A stretch of 64,000 nucleotides of DNA from Eledone cirrhosa (Eukaryota; Mollusca; Cephalopoda; Octopoda; Eledonidae): contig OZ024744.1 of assembly GCA_964016885.1 (NCBI GenBank), positions 21,645,798 to 21,709,797 on the forward strand. The letters run 5' to 3'. Shown here one piece after another: positions 12,181 to 26,275 of the stretch. The position numbers and the translations under genes are program-made. The notes below the pieces were generated by a model. It was not told the DNA's origin and ran no database searches. It saw nothing but the letters and a program-made list of their open reading frames with translations. Within the stretch, counting starts at the first letter, position 1. Every line of letters starts with the position of its first letter.

Positions 12181-15100
12181 ACATCTCCAGACAGTGAGAA
12201 GAGGTGACAGCCACAACAGCTATCACATGTTCAGACAGAAGAGGTGACAGCAACAACAGCTATCACATCTTCAAAGAGAAGAGGTGACAGGCACAACAGC
12301 TATGACATCTTCAGACAGAAGAGGTGACAGACACAACGGCTATAACATCTTCAGACAGTTAGAAGAGGTGACAGGCACAACAGCTATGACATCTCCAGAC
12401 AGTTAGAAGAGGTGACAGCCACAACAGCTATGACTTTTTCAGACAGTTAGAAGAGGTGACAGCCACAACAGCTATGACATATTCAGATAGAAGAGGTGAC
12501 AGTCACAACAGCGATGCCATCTTCAGAGAGTTAGAAGAGGTGACAGGCACAACAGCTATGACATCTTTAGACAGTTAGAAGAGGTGACAGCCACAACAGC
12601 TATGACATCTTCAGACAGTTAGAAGGGTGACAGCCACAACAGCTATGACATCTTCAGACATTTAGAAGAGGTGACAGGAACAACAACTATGACATCTTCA
12701 AACAGAAGAGGTGACAGCCACAACAGCTATGACATCTTCAGACAGTTAGAAAAGGTGACAGCAACAACAGCTATGACATCTTCAGACAGAAGAGGTGACA
12801 GCCACAACAGCTATTACATCTTCAGACAGTTAGAAGAGGTGACAGCCACAACAGCTATGACTTCTTCAGACAGTTAGAAGAGGTGACAGCCACAACAGCT
12901 ATGACATATTCAGACAAAAGATTTGACAGGCACAACAGCTATGCCATCTTCAGAGAATTAGAAGAGGTGACAGGCACAACAGCTATGACATCTTCAGACA
13001 GAAGAGGTGACAGCCACAACAGCTATCACATCTTCAGACTATTAGAAGAGGTGAAAGCCACAACAGCTATGACATCTTCAGACAGAAGAGGTGACAGGCA
13101 CAACAGCTATGACATCTTCAGACAGAAGAGGTGACATACGCAACAGCTATAACATCTTCAGACAGTTAGAAGAGGTGACAGGCACAACAGCTATGACATC
13201 TTTAGACAGTTAGAAGAGGTGACAACCACAACAGCTATGACATCTTTAGACAGTTAGAAGAGGTGACAGCCAGAACAGCTATGACATCTTCAGACAGTTA
13301 GAAGAGGTGACCGCCACAACATCTATGACATCTTCATACAGTTAGAAGAGGTGACAGCAACAACAGCTATGACATCTTTAGACAGTTAGAAGAGGTGACA
13401 GCCACAACAGCTATGACATCTTCAGACAGTTAGAAGACGTGACAAGCACAACAGCTATGACATCTTCAGACAGTTAGAAGAGGTGACAAGCACAACAGCT
13501 ATGACATCTTCAGACAGTTAGAAGAGGTGACAGCAACAACAGCTATGACATCTTCAGACAGAAGAGGTGACAGCCACAACACCTATGACATCTTCAGACA
13601 GTTAGAAGAGGTGACAGCCACAACAGCTATGACGTCTTTAGACAGTTAGAAGAGGTGACAGGAACAACAGCTATGACATCTTCAGACAGTTAGAAGAGGT
13701 GACAGGCACAACAGCTATGACATCTTCCGACAGTTAGAAGAGGTGACAGCAACAACAACTATGGCATCTTCAGACAGAAGAGGTGACAGCTACAACAGCT
13801 ATGACATCTTCAGACAGTTAGAAGAGGTGACAGGCACAACAGCTATGACATCTTTAGACAGTTAGAAGAGGTGACAGCCACAACAGCTACGACATCTTCA
13901 GACAGTTAGAAGAGGTGACAGGCACAACAGCTATGACATCTTTAGACAGTTAGAAGAGGTGACAGCCACAACAGCTATGACATCTTCAGACAGTTAGAAG
14001 AGGTGACAGCAACAAAAGCTATGACATCTTCAGACAGTTACAAGAGTTGACAGGCACAACAGCTATGACATCTACAGACAGAAGAGGTGACAACCACAAC
14101 AGCTATGACATATTCAGACAGTTAGAAGAGGTGACAGCAACAACAGCTATGACATCTTCAGACAGTTATAAGATGTGACAGCCACAACAGCTATGACATA
14201 TTCAGACAGAAGAGGTGACAGGCACAACAGCTATGACGTCTTCAGAGAGTTAGAAGAGGTGACAGCAACAACAGCTATGACATCTTCAGACAGTCAGAAG
14301 AGGTGACAGGCACAACAGCTATGATATCTTTAGACAGTTAGAAGAGGTGACAGCCACAACAGCTATGACATCTTCAGACAGAAGAGGTGACAGCTACAAC
14401 AGCTATGACATCTTCAGAGAGAAGAGGTGACATACGCAACAGCTATAACATCTTCAGGCAGTTAGAAGAGGTGACAGGCACAACAGCTATGACATCTTTA
14501 GACAGTTAGAAGAGGTGACAACTACAACAGCTATGACATCTGTAGACAGTTAGAAGAGGTGACAGCCACAACAGCTATGACATCTTCAGACAGTTAGAAG
14601 AGGTGACAGGCACAACAGCTATGGAATCTTTAGACAGTTAGAAGAGGTGACAGGAACAACAGCTATGACATCTTCAGACAGTTAGAAGAGGTGACAGGCA
14701 CAACAGCTATGACATCTTCAGACAGTTAGAAGAGGTGACAGTAACAACAACTATGGCATCTTCAGACAGAAGAGGTGACAGCCACAACAGTTATGACATC
14801 TTCAGACAGATAGAAGAGGTGACAGGCACAACAGCTATGACATCTTTAGACAGTTAGAAGAGGTGACAGCCACAACAGCTATGACATATTCAGACAGTTA
14901 GAAGAGGTGACAGGCACAACAGCTATGACATCTTCAGACAGTTAGAAGAGGTGACAGCCACAACAGCTATGACATCTTCAGACAGTTATAAGATGTGACA
15001 GCCACAACAGCTATGACATATTCAGACAGTTAGAAGAGGTGACAGGCACAACAACTATGGCATCTTCAGACAGTAAGAAGAGGTGACAGCCACAACAGCT

Positions 15101-15923
15101 ATGACATCTTTAGACAGTTAGAAGAGGTGACAGCAACAACAGCTATGACATATTCAGACAGAAGAGGTGACAGCTACAACAGCTATGACATCTTCAGAGA
15201 GAAGAGGTGACATACGCAACAGCTATAACATCTTCAGACAGTTAGAAGAGGTGACACGCACAACAGCTATGACATCTTTAGACAGTTAGAAGAGGTGACA
15301 ACCACAACAGCTATGACATCTTTAGACAGTTAGAAGAGGTGACAGCCAGAACAGCTATGACATCTTCAGACAGTTAGAAGAGGTGACCGCCACAACATCT
15401 ATGACATCTTCATACAGTTAGAAGAGGTGACAGCAACAACAGCTATGACATCTTTAGACAGTTAGAAGAGGTGACAGCCACAACAGCTATGACATCTTCA
15501 GACAGTTAGAAGACGTGACAAGCACAACAGCTATGACATCTTCAGACAGTTAGAAGAGGTGACAAGCACAACAGCTATGACATCTTCAGACAGAAGAGGT
15601 GACAGCCACAACACCTATGACATCTTCAGACAGTTAGAAGAGGTGACAGCCACAACAGCTATGACGTCTTTAGACAGTTAGAAGAGGTGACAGGAACAAC
15701 AGCTATGGCATCTGCAGACAGTTAGAAGAGGTGACAGGCACAACAGCTATGACATCTTCAGACAGTTAGAAGAGGTGACAGCAACAACAGCTATGGCATC
15801 TTCAGACAGAAGAGGTGACAGCCACAACAGTTATGACATCTTCAGACAGATAGAAGAGGTGACAGGCACAACAGCTATGACATATTCAGACAGTTAGAAG
15901 AGGTGACAGGCACAACAGCTATG
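12181..15923. repeat. Domain B HOR copy (3,743 bp)
   Basis: It runs between ACATCTCCAG units. The stop-free stretches at 12,671-12,877 and 12,883-13,134 recur exactly 3,743 bp later. This offset is odd because each copy has lost one base at a different place (12,617-12,659 here, 16,100-16,142 in the next). This shows the lengths are not locked to whole units. Confidence 0.8.
12617..12659 (+). repeat. 43-bp deviant monomer
   Basis: AGTTAGAAGGGTGACAG lacks one base. The corresponding unit near 16,360 is complete. It could be a real one-base deletion or a base-calling error. Confidence 0.8.
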
Positions 15924-18900
15924 ACATCTCCAGACAGTGAGAAGAGGTGACAGCCACAACAGCTATCACATGTTCAGACAGAAGAGGTGACAGCCACAAC
16001 AGCTATCACATCTTCAAAGAGAAGAGGTTACAGGCACAACAGCTATGACATCTTCAGACAGAAGAGGTGACAGACACAACGGCTATAACATCTTCAGACA
16101 GTTAGAAGAGGTGACAGCACAACAGCTATGACATCTCCAGACAGTTAGAAGAGGTGACAGACACAACAGCTATGACTTCTTCAGACAGTTAGAAGAGGTG
16201 ACAGCCACAACAGCTATGACATATTCAGATAGAAGAGGTGACAGGCACAACAGCGATGCCATCTTCAGAGAGTTAGAAGAGGTGGCAGGCACAACAGCTA
16301 TGACATCTTTAGACAGTTAGAAGAGGTGACAGCCACAACAGCTATGACATCTTCAGACAGTTAGAAGAGGTGACAGCCACAACAGCTATGACATCTTCAG
16401 ACATTTAGAAGAGGTGACAGGAACAACAACTATGACATCTTCAGACAGAAGAGGTGACAGCCACAACAGCTATGACATCTTCAGACAGTTAGAAAAGGTG
16501 ACAGAAACAACAGCTATGACATCTTCAGACAGAAGAGGTGACAGCCACAACAGCTATTACATCTTCAGACAGTTAGAAGAGGTGACAGCCACAACAGCTA
16601 TGACTTCTTCAGACAGTTAGAAGAGGTGACAGCCACAACAGCTATGACATATTCAGACAAAAGATTTGACAGGCACAACAGCTATGCCATCTTCAGAGAG
16701 TTAGAAGAGGTGACAGGCACAACAGCTATGACATCTTCAGACAGAAGAGGTGACAGCCACAACAGCTATGACATCTTCAGACTATTAGAAGAGGTGAAAG
16801 CCACAACAGCTATGACATCTTCAGACAGAAGAGGTGACAGGCACAACAGCTATGACATCTTCAGACAGAAGAGGTGACATACGCAACAGCTATAACATCT
16901 TCAGACAGTTAGAAGAGGTGACAGGCACAACAGCTATGACATCTTTAGACAGTTAGAAGAGGTGACAACCACAACAGCTATGACATCTTTAGACAGTTAG
17001 AAGAGGTGACAGCCAGAACAGCTATGACATCTTCAGACAGTTAGAAGAGGTGACCGCCACAACATCTATGACATCTTCATACAGTTAGAAGAGGTGACAG
17101 CAACAACAGCTATGACATCTTTAGACAGTTAGAAGAGGTGACAGCCACAACAGCTATGACATCTTCAGACAGTTACAAGACGTGACAAGCACAACAGCTA
17201 TGACATCTTCAGACAGTTAGAAGAGGTGACAAGCACAACAGCTATGACATCTTCAGACAGTTAGAAGAGGTGACAGCAACAACAGCTATGACATCTTCAG
17301 ACAGAAGAGGTGACAGCCACAACAGCTATGACATCTTCAGACAGTTAGAAGAGGTGACAGCAACAACAGCTATGACATCTTCAGACAGAAGAGGTGACAG
17401 CCACAACACCTATGACATCTTCAGACAGTTAGAAGAGGTGACAGCCACAACAGCTATGACGTCTTTAGACAGTTAGAAGAGGTGACAGGAACAACAGCTA
17501 TGACATCTTCAGACAGTTAGAAGAGGTGACAGGCACAACAGCTATGACATCTTCCGACAGTTAGAAGAGGTGACAGCAACAACAACTATGGCATCTTCAG
17601 ACAGAAGAGGTGACAGCTACAACAGCTATGACATCTTCAGACAGTTAGAAGAGGTGACAGGCACAACAGCTATGACATCTTTAGACAGTTAGAAGAGGTG
17701 ACAGCCACAACAGCTACGACATCTTCAGACAGTTAGAAGAGGTGACAGGCACAACAGCTATGACATCTTTAGACAGTTAGAAGAGGTGACAGCCACAACA
17801 GCTATGACATCTTCAGACAGTTAGAAGAGGTGACAGCAACAAAAGCTATGACATCTTCAGACAGTTACAAGAGTTGACAGGCACAACAGCTATGACATCT
17901 ACAGACAGAAGAGGTGACAACCACAACAGCTATGACATATTCAGACAGTTAGAAGAGGTGACAGCAACAACAGCTATGACATCTTCAGACAGTTATAAGA
18001 TGTGACAGCCACAACAGCTATGACATATTCAGACAGAAGAGGTGACAGGCACAACAGCTATGACGTCTTCAGAGATTTAGAAGAGGTGACAGCAACAACA
18101 GCTATGACATCTTCAGACAGTCAGAAGAGGTGACAGGCACAACAGCTATGATATCTTTAGACAGTTAGAAGAGGTGACAGCCACAACAGCTATGACATCT
18201 TCAGACAGAAGAGGTGACAGCTACAACAGCTATGACATCTTCAGGGAGAAGAGGTGACATACGCAACAGCTATAACATCTTCAGGCAGTTAGAAGAGGTG
18301 ACAGGCACAACAGCTATGACATCTTTAGACAGTTAGAAGAGGTAACAACTACAACAGCTATGACATCTGTAGACAGTTAGAAGAGGTGACAGCCACAACA
18401 GCTATGACATCTTCAGACAGTTAGAAGAGGTGACAGGCACAACAGCTATGGAATCTTTAGACAGTTAGAAGAGGTGACAGGAACAACAGCTATGACATCT
18501 TCAGACAGTTAGAAGAGGTGACAGGCACAACAGCTATGACATCTTCAGACAGTTAGAAGAGGTGACAGTAACAACAGCTATGGCATCTTCAGACAGAAGA
18601 GGTGACAGCCACAACAGTTATGACATCTTCAGACAGATAGAAGAGGTGACAGGCACAACAGCTATGACATCTTTAGACAGTTAGAAGAGGTGACAGCCAC
18701 AACAGCTATGACATATTCAGACAGTTAGAAGAGGTGACAGGCACAACAGCTATGACATCTTCAGACAGTTAGAAGAGATGACAGCCACAACAGCTATGAC
18801 ATCTTCAGACAGTTATAAGATGTGACAGCCACAACAGCTATGACATATTCAGACAGTTAGAAGAGGTGACAGGCACAACAACTATGGCATCTTCAGACAG

Positions 18901-19878
18901 TAAGAAGAGGTGACAGCCACAACAGCTATGACATCTTTAGACAGTTAGAAGAGGTGACAGCTACAACAGCTATGACATCTTCAGAGAGAAGAGGTGACAG
19001 GCACAACAGCTATGACATCTTCAGACAGAAGAGGTGACATACGCAACAGCTATAACATCTTTAGACAGTTAGAAGAGGTGACACGCACAACAGCTATGAC
19101 ATCTTTAGACAGTTAGAAGAGGTGACAACCACAACAGCTATGACATCTTTAGACAGTTAGAAGAGGTGACAGCCAGAACAGCTATGACATCTTCAGACAG
19201 TTAGAAGAGGTGACCGCCACAACATCTATGACATCTTCATACAGTTAGAAGAGGTGACAGCAACAACAGCTATGACATCTTTAGACAGTTAGAAGAGGTG
19301 ACAGCCACAACAGCTATGACATCTTCAGACAGTTAGAAGACGTGACAAGCACAACAGCTATGACATCTTCAGACAGTTAGAAGAGGTGACAAGCACAACA
19401 GCTATGACATCTTCAGACAGTTAGAAGAGGTGACAGCAACAACAGCTATGACATCTTCAGACAGAAGAGGTGACAGCCACAACAGCTATGACATCTTCAG
19501 ACAGTTAGAAGAGGTGACAGCAACAACAGCTATGACATCTTCAGACAGAAGAGGTGACAGCCACAACACCTATGACATCTTCAGACAGTTAGAAGAGGTG
19601 ACAGCCACAACAGCTATGACGTCTTTAGACAGTTAGAAGAGGTGACAGGAACAACAGCTATGACATCTTCAGACAGTTAGAAGAGGTGACAGGCACAACA
19701 GCTATGACATCTTCAGACAGTTAGAAGAGGTGACAGCAACAACAGCTATGGCATCTTCAGACAGAAGAGGTGACAGCCACAATAGTTATGACATCTTCAG
19801 ACAGATAGAAGAGGTGACAGGCACAACAGCTATGACATATTCAGACAGTTAGAAGAGGTGACAGGCACAACAGCTATG
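15924..19878. repeat. Domain B HOR copy (3,955 bp)
   Basis: Next copy of the same higher-order repeat, bounded by ACATCTCCAG units at 15,924 and 19,879. Its open stretches at 16,414 and 16,626 recur 3,956 bp on, at 20,370 and 20,582. The extra base corresponds to the one-base loss inside this copy. Confidence 0.8.
16100..16142 (+). repeat. 43-bp deviant monomer
   Basis: GTGACAGCAC lacks one G compared with GTGACAGGCAC in the homologous units near 12,368 and 20,069. It restores the 3,743-bp offset disturbed by the loss at 12,617-12,659. Confidence 0.8.
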
Positions 19879-20880
19879 ACATCTCCAGACAGTGAGAAGA
19901 GGTGACAGCCACAACAGCTATCACATGTTCAGACAGAAGAGGTGACAGCCACAACAGCTATCACATCTTCAAAGAGAAGAGGTGACAGGCACAACAGCTA
20001 TGACATCTTCAGACAGAAGAGGTGACAGACACAACGGCTATAACATCTTCAGACAGTTAGAAGAGGTGACAGGCACAACAGCTATGACATCTCCAGACAG
20101 TTAGAAGAGGTGACAGCCACAACAGCTATGACTTCTTCAGACAGTTAGAAGAGGTGACAGCCACAACAGCTATGACATATTCAGATAGAAGAGGTGACAG
20201 GCACAACAGCGATGCCATCTTCAGAGAGTTAGAAGAGGTGACAGGCACAACAGCTATGACATCTTTAGACAGTTAGAAGAGGTGACAGCCACAACAGCTA
20301 TGACATCTTCAGACAGTTAGAAGAGGTGACAGGCACAACAGCTATGACATCTTCAGACATTTAGAAGAGGTGACAGGAACAACAACTATGACATCTTCAG
20401 ACAGAAGAGGTGACAGCCACAACAGCTATGACATCTTCAGACAGTTAGAAAAGGTGACAGCAACAACAGCTATGACATCTTCAGACAGAAGAGGTGACAG
20501 CCACAACAGCTATTACATCTTCAGACAGTTAGAAGAGGTGACAGCCACAACAGCTATGACTTCTTCAGACAGTTAGAAGAGGTGACAGCCACAACAGCTA
20601 TGACATATTCAGACAAAAGAGTTGACAGGCACAACAGCTATGCCATCTTCAGAGAGTTAGAAGAGGTGACAGGCACAACAGCTATGACATCTTCAGACAG
20701 AAGAGGTGACAGCCACAACAGCTATGACATCTTCAGACTATTAGAAGAGGTGAAAGCCACAACAGCTATGACATCTTCAGACAGAAGAGGTGACAGCCAC
20801 AACAGCTATGACATCTTCAGACAGTTAGAAGAGGTGACAGGCACAACAGCTATGACATCTTCAGACAGTTAGAAGAGGTG
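19879..20880. repeat. Domain B HOR copy, truncated at B/C boundary
   Basis: It follows the B order through 20,370 and 20,582. Instead of ACATACGC units it then passes into the ATATTCTGTCAGTTAG unit at 20,901. It is the junction between domains B and C. Confidence 0.75.
20582..20872 (+). other. Repeat-derived open frame (96 codons), not a gene
   Basis: This is the first of nine stop-free stretches of 96 codons; the others start at 21,946, 24,598, 27,514, 28,330, 45,510, 48,294, 50,778 and 55,398. It exists because 44-bp and 40-bp units alternate, so an 84-bp pair adds 28 codons in frame. The repeated peptide contains RRGDSHNSYDIF followed by LEEV and a TTAMTSSD stretch. The nominal start is GTG, at GAGGTGACAG; the first ATG is codon 7. 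The stop is the TAG where two long units meet. There is no promoter, signal peptide, known domain or non-repeat end, and dozens of shorter versions (67-89 codons) occur across 9,106-62,968. I read it as chance openness of satellite DNA. Confidence 0.85.
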
Positions 20881-20905
20881 ACAGGCACAACAGCTATGAC
20901 ATATT

Positions 20906-20928
20906 CTGTCAGTTAGAAGAGGTGACAG
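20906..20928. repeat. First hairpin-capable unit (CTGTCA-N11-TGACAG)
   Basis: CTGTCA at 20,906-20,911 is the reverse complement of TGACAG at 20,923-20,928, with an 11-base loop. It arises from two A-to-T changes that turn TCAGACAG into TCTGTCAG. I found none before this point. About 35 further copies occur in domains C and D, for example at 22,314-22,336. Confidence 0.85.
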
Positions 20929-21399
20929 CCACAACAGCTATGACATCTTCAGACAGTTAAAAGAGGTGACAGGCACAACAGCTGTGACATCTTCAGACAG
21001 TTAGAAGAGGTGACAGCCACAACAGCTATGACATCTTCAGACAGTTAGAAGAGGTGACAGGCACAACAGCTATGACATATTCAGAGAGAAGAGGTGACAG
21101 GCACAACAGCTATGACATCTTCAGACTGTTAGAAGAGGTGGCAGCCACAACAGCTATGACATCTTCAGACAGAAGAGGTGACAGCCACAACAGCTATGAC
21201 ATCTTCAGACTGTTAGAAGAGGTGACAGCCACAACAGCTATGACATCTTCAGACAGAAGAGGTGACAGCCACAACAGCTATGACATCTTCAGAGTGAAGA
21301 GGTGACAGGCACAACAGCTATGACATCTTCAGACAGAAGAGGTGACAGACACAACAGCTATAACATCTTCAGACAGTTAGAAGAGGTGACAGGCACAAC

Positions 21400-23200
21400 A
21401 GCTATGACATCTTCAGAGAGTTAGAAGAGGTGAGAGGCACAACAGCTATGACATCTTCAGAGAGTTAGAAGAGGTGACAGCCACAACAGCTATGACTTCT
21501 TCAGACAGTTAGAAGAGGTGACAGCCACAACAGCTATGACATATTCAGACAAAAGAGGTGACAGGCACAACAGCTATGCCATCTTCAGAGATTTAGAAGA
21601 GGTGACAGGCACAACAGCTATGACATCTTTAGAGAGAAGAGGTGACAGCCACAACAGCTATGTCATCTTCAGACAGTTAGAAGAGGTGACAGCCTCAACA
21701 GCTATGACATCTTCAGACAGTTAAAAGAGGTGACAGAAACAACAGTTGTGACATCTTCAGACAGTTAGAAGAGGTGACAGCCACAACAGCTATGACATCT
21801 TCAGACAGTTAGAAGAGGTGACAGGCACAACAGCTATGACATCTTCAGAGAGAAGAGGTGACAGGCACAACAGCTATTACATCTTCAGACAGTTAGAAGA
21901 GGTGACAGGCACAACAGCTATGACTTCTTCAGACAGTTAGAAGAGGTGACAGCCACAACAGCTATGACATATTCAGACAAAAGAGGTGACAGGCACAACA
22001 GCTATGCCATCTTCAGAGAGTTAGAAGAGGTGACAGGCACAACAGCTATGACATCTTCAGACAGAAGAGGTGACAGCCACAACAGCTATGACATCTTCAG
22101 ATTATTAGAAGAGGTGAAAGCCACAACAGCTATGACATCTTCAGACAGAAGAGGTGACAGCCACAACAGCTATGACATCTTCAGACTGTTAGAAGAGGTG
22201 ACAGCCACAACAGCTATAACATCTTCAGATAGTTAGAAGAGGTGACAGGCACAACAGCTATGACATCTTCAGACAGTTAGAAGAGGTGACAGGCACAACA
22301 GCTATGACATGTTCTGTCAGTTAGAAGAGGTGACAGCCACAACAGCTATGACATCTTCAGACAGTTAAAAGAGGTGACAGGCACAACAGCTGTGACATCT
22401 TCAGACAGTTAGAAGAGGTGACAGCCACAACAGCTATGACATCTTCAGACAGTTAGAAGAGGTGACAGGCACAACAGCTATGACATATTCAGAGAGAAGA
22501 GGTGACAGGTACAACAGCTATGACATCTTCAGACTGTTAGAAGAGGTGGCAGCCACAACAGCTATGACATCTTCAGACAGAAGAGGTGACAGCCACAACA
22601 GCTATGACATCTTCAGACTGTTAGAAGAGGTGACAGCCACAACAGCTATGACATCTTCAGACAGAAGAGGTGACAGCCACAACAGCTATGACATCTTCAG
22701 AGTGAAGAGGTGACAGGCACAACAGCTATGACATCTTCAGACAGAAGAGGTGACAGACACAACAGCTATAACATCTTCAGACAGTTAGAAGAGGTGACAG
22801 TCACAACAGCTTTGACATCTTCAGACAGTTAGAAGAGGTGACAGGCACAACAGCTATGACATCTTCAGAGAGTTAGAAGAGGTGACAGCCACAACAGCTA
22901 TGACTTCTTCAGACAGTTAGAAGAGGTGACAGCCACAACAGCTATGACGTCTTCAGACAGTTAGAAGAGGTGACAGCAACAACAGCTATGACATATTCAG
23001 ACAAAAGAGGTGACAGGCACAACAGCTATGCCATCTTCAGAGAGTTAGAAGAGGTGACAGGCACAACAGCTATGACATCTTTAGAGAGAAGAGGTGACAG
23101 CCACAACAGCTATGACATCTTCAGACAGTTAGAAGAGGGGACAGCCTCAACAGCTATGACATCTTCAGACAGTTAAAAGAGGTGACAGATACAACAGTTG
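21400..23200. repeat. Segmental copy 1 of 6.38-kb-offset pair
   Basis: Marker units at 21,518, 21,946, 22,462 and 22,970 recur at 27,898, 28,330, 28,846 and 29,354, with offsets of 6,380 then 6,384. The 4-bp step comes from one unit that is short here (AGAGAGAAGAGG near 21,849) and long in the partner. The edges are approximate. Confidence 0.8.
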
Positions 23201-24859
23201 TGATATCTTCAGACAGTTAGAAGAGGTGACAGGCACAACAGCTATGACATCTTCAAACAGTGAGTAGAGGTGACAGCCACAACAGCTATGACATCTTCAG
23301 ACAGTTAGAAGAGGTGACAGGCACAACAGCTATGACATCTTCAGAGAGAAGAGGTGACAGGCACAACAGCTATGACATCTTCAGACAGTTAGAAGAGGTG
23401 ACAGGCACAACAGCTATGACATCTTCAAACAGTGAGTAGAGGTGACAGCCACAACAGCTATGACATCTTCAGACTATTAGAAGAGGTGAAAGCCACAACA
23501 GCTATGACATCTTCAGACAGAAGAGGTGACAGCCACAACAGCTATGACATCTTCAGACTGTTAGAAGAGGTGACCACCACAACAGCTATAACATCTTCAG
23601 ACAGTTAGAAGAGGTGACAGGCACAACAGCTATGACATCTTCAGACAGTTAGAAGAGGTGACAGGCACAACAGCTATGACATATTCTGTCAGTTAGAAGA
23701 GGTGACAGCCACAACAGCTATGACATCTTCAGACAGTTAAAAGAGGTGACAGGCACAACAGCTGTGACATCTCCAGACAGTTAGAAGAGGTGACAGCCAC
23801 AACAGCTATGACATCTTCAGACAGTTAGAATAGGTGACAGGCACAACAGCTATGACATATTCAGAGAGAAGAGGTGACAGGCACAACAGCTATGACATCT
23901 TCAGACTGTTAGAAGAGGTGGCAGCCACAACAGCTATGACATCTTCAGACAGAAGAGGTGACAGCCACAACAGCTATGACATCTTCAGAGTGTTAGAAGA
24001 GGTGACAGCCACAACAGCTATGACATCTTCAGACAGAAGAGGTGACAGCCACAACAGCTATGACATCTTCAGAGTGAAGAGGTGACAGGCACAACAGCTA
24101 TGACATCTTCAGACAGAAGAGGTGACAGACACAACAGCTATAACATCTTCAGACAGTTAGAAGAGGTGACAGGCACAACAGCTATGACATCTTCAGACAG
24201 TTAGAAGAGGTGACAGGCACAACAGCTATGACATCTTCAGAGAGTTAGAAGAGGTGACAGCCACAACAGCTATGACTTCTTCAGACAGTTATAAGAGGTG
24301 ACAGCCACAACAGCTATGACATATTCAGACAAAAGTGGTGACAGGCACAACAGCTATGCCATCTTCAGAGAGTTAGAAGAGGTGACAGGCACAACAGCTA
24401 TGACATCTTTAGAGAGAAGAGGTGACAGCCACAACAGCTATGACATCTTCAGGCAGTTAGAAGAGGTGACAGCCTCAACAGCTATGACATCTTCAGACAG
24501 TTAAAAGAGGTGACAGAAACAACAGTTGTGACATCTTCAGACAGTTAGAAGAGGTGACAGCCACAACAGCTATGACATCTTCAGACAGTTAGAAGAGGTG
24601 ACAGGCACAACAGCTATGACATCTTCAGAGAGAAGAGGTGACAGGCACAACAGCTATTACATCTTCAGACAGTTAGAAGAGGTGACAGCCACAACAGCTA
24701 TGACATATTCTGACAAAAGAGGTGACAGGCACAACAGCTATGCCATCTTCAGAGAGTTAGAAGAGGTGACAGGCACAACAGCTATGACATCTTCAGACAG
24801 AAGAGGTGACAGCCACAACAGCTATGACATCTTCAGACTATTAGAAGAGGTGAAAGCCA

Positions 24860-26275
24860 CAACAGCTATGACATCTTCAGACAGTTAGAAGAGGTGACAG
24901 GCACAACAGCTATGACATATTCTGTCAGTTAGAAGAGGTGACAGCCACAACAGCTATGACATCTTCAGACAGTTAAAAGAGGTGACAGGCACAACAGCTG
25001 TGACATCTTCAGACAGTTAGAAGAGGTGACAGCCACAACAGCTATAACATCTTCAGATAGTTAGAAGAGGTGACAGGCACAACAGCTATGACATCTTCAG
25101 ACAGTTAGAAGAGGTGACAGGCACAACAGCTATGACATGTTCTGTCAGTTAGAAGAGGTGACAGCCACAACAGCTATGACATCTTCAGACAGTTAAAAGA
25201 GGTGACAGGCACAACAGATGTGACATCTTCAGACAGTTAGAAGAGGTGACAGCCACAACAGCTATGACATCTTCAGACAGTTAGAAGAGGTGACAGGCAC
25301 AACAGCTATGACATATTCAGAGAGAAGAGGTGACAGGCACAACAGCTATGACATCTTCAGACTGTTAGAAGAGGTGGCAGCCACAACAGCTATGACATCT
25401 TCAGACAGAAGAGGTGACGGCCACAACAGCTATGACATCTTCAGACTGTTAGAAGAGGTGACAGCCACAACAGCTATGACATCTTCAGACAGACGAGGTG
25501 ACAGCCACAACAGCTATGACATCTTCAGAGTGAAGAGGTGACAGGCACAACAGCTATGACATCTTCAGACAGAAGAGGTGACAGACACAACAGCTATAAC
25601 ATCTTCAGACAGTTAGAAGAGGTGACAGTCACAACAGCTTTGACATCTTCAGACAGTTAGAAGAGGTGACAGGCACAACAGCTATGACATCTTCAGAGAG
25701 TTAGAAGAGGTGACAGGCACAACAGCTATGACATCTTCAGACAGAAGAGGTGACAGCCACAACAGCTATGACATCTTCAGACTATTAGAAGAGGTCAAAG
25801 CCACAACAGCTATGACATCTTCAGACAGAAGCGGTGACAGCCACAACAGCTATGACATCTTCAGACAGTTAGAAGAGGTGACAGGCACAACAGCTATGAC
25901 ATCTTCAGACAGTTAGAAGAGGTGACAGGCACAACAGCTATGACATATTCTGTCAGTTAGAAGAGGTGACAGCCACAACAGCTATGACATCTTCAGACAG
26001 TTAAAAGAGGTGACAGGCACAACAGCTGTGACATCTTCAGACAGTTAGAAGAGGTGACAGCCACAACAGCTATGACATCTTCAGACAGTTAGAAGAGGTG
26101 ACAGGCACAACAGCTATGACATATTCAGAGAGAAGAGGTGACAGGCACAACAGCTATGACATCTTCAGACTGTTAGAAGAGGTGGCAGCCACAACAGCTA
26201 TGACATCTTCAGACAAAAGAGGTGACAGCCACAACAGCTATGACATCCTCAGACTGTTAGAAGAGGTGACAGCCA
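24860..26275. repeat. 1,416-bp tandem duplication, copy 1
   Basis: Everything from about 24,860 recurs 1,416 bp later: 25,290 to 26,706, 25,710 to 27,126 and 26,098 to 27,514. The length equals 24 long plus 9 short units, and nine short units can be counted. Rare private variants are shared, such as AGACAGACGAGG near 25,490 and AGAAGCGG near 25,830. Confidence 0.88.

Larger units (their letters stand above)
8641..20880. repeat. Domain B: ACATACGC/GACCGCCAC family
   Basis: Diagnostic units carry ACATACGCAAC (about 8,713, 10,090, 10,999, 13,133, 14,429, 15,209, 16,878, 18,258, 19,038), GACCGCCACAACATC followed by CTTCATACAG (about 8,890, 11,172, 13,310, 15,385, 17,053, 19,213), GACGTGACAAGC, and ACATCTCCAGACAGTGAG (11,624, 12,181, 15,924, 19,879). 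I did not find the first two in domains A or C, except for a lone CTTCATACAG unit at the C/D edge. Many of these variants add a CpG that the consensus lacks. No gene, promoter or RNA is visible in this stretch. Confidence 0.85.
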
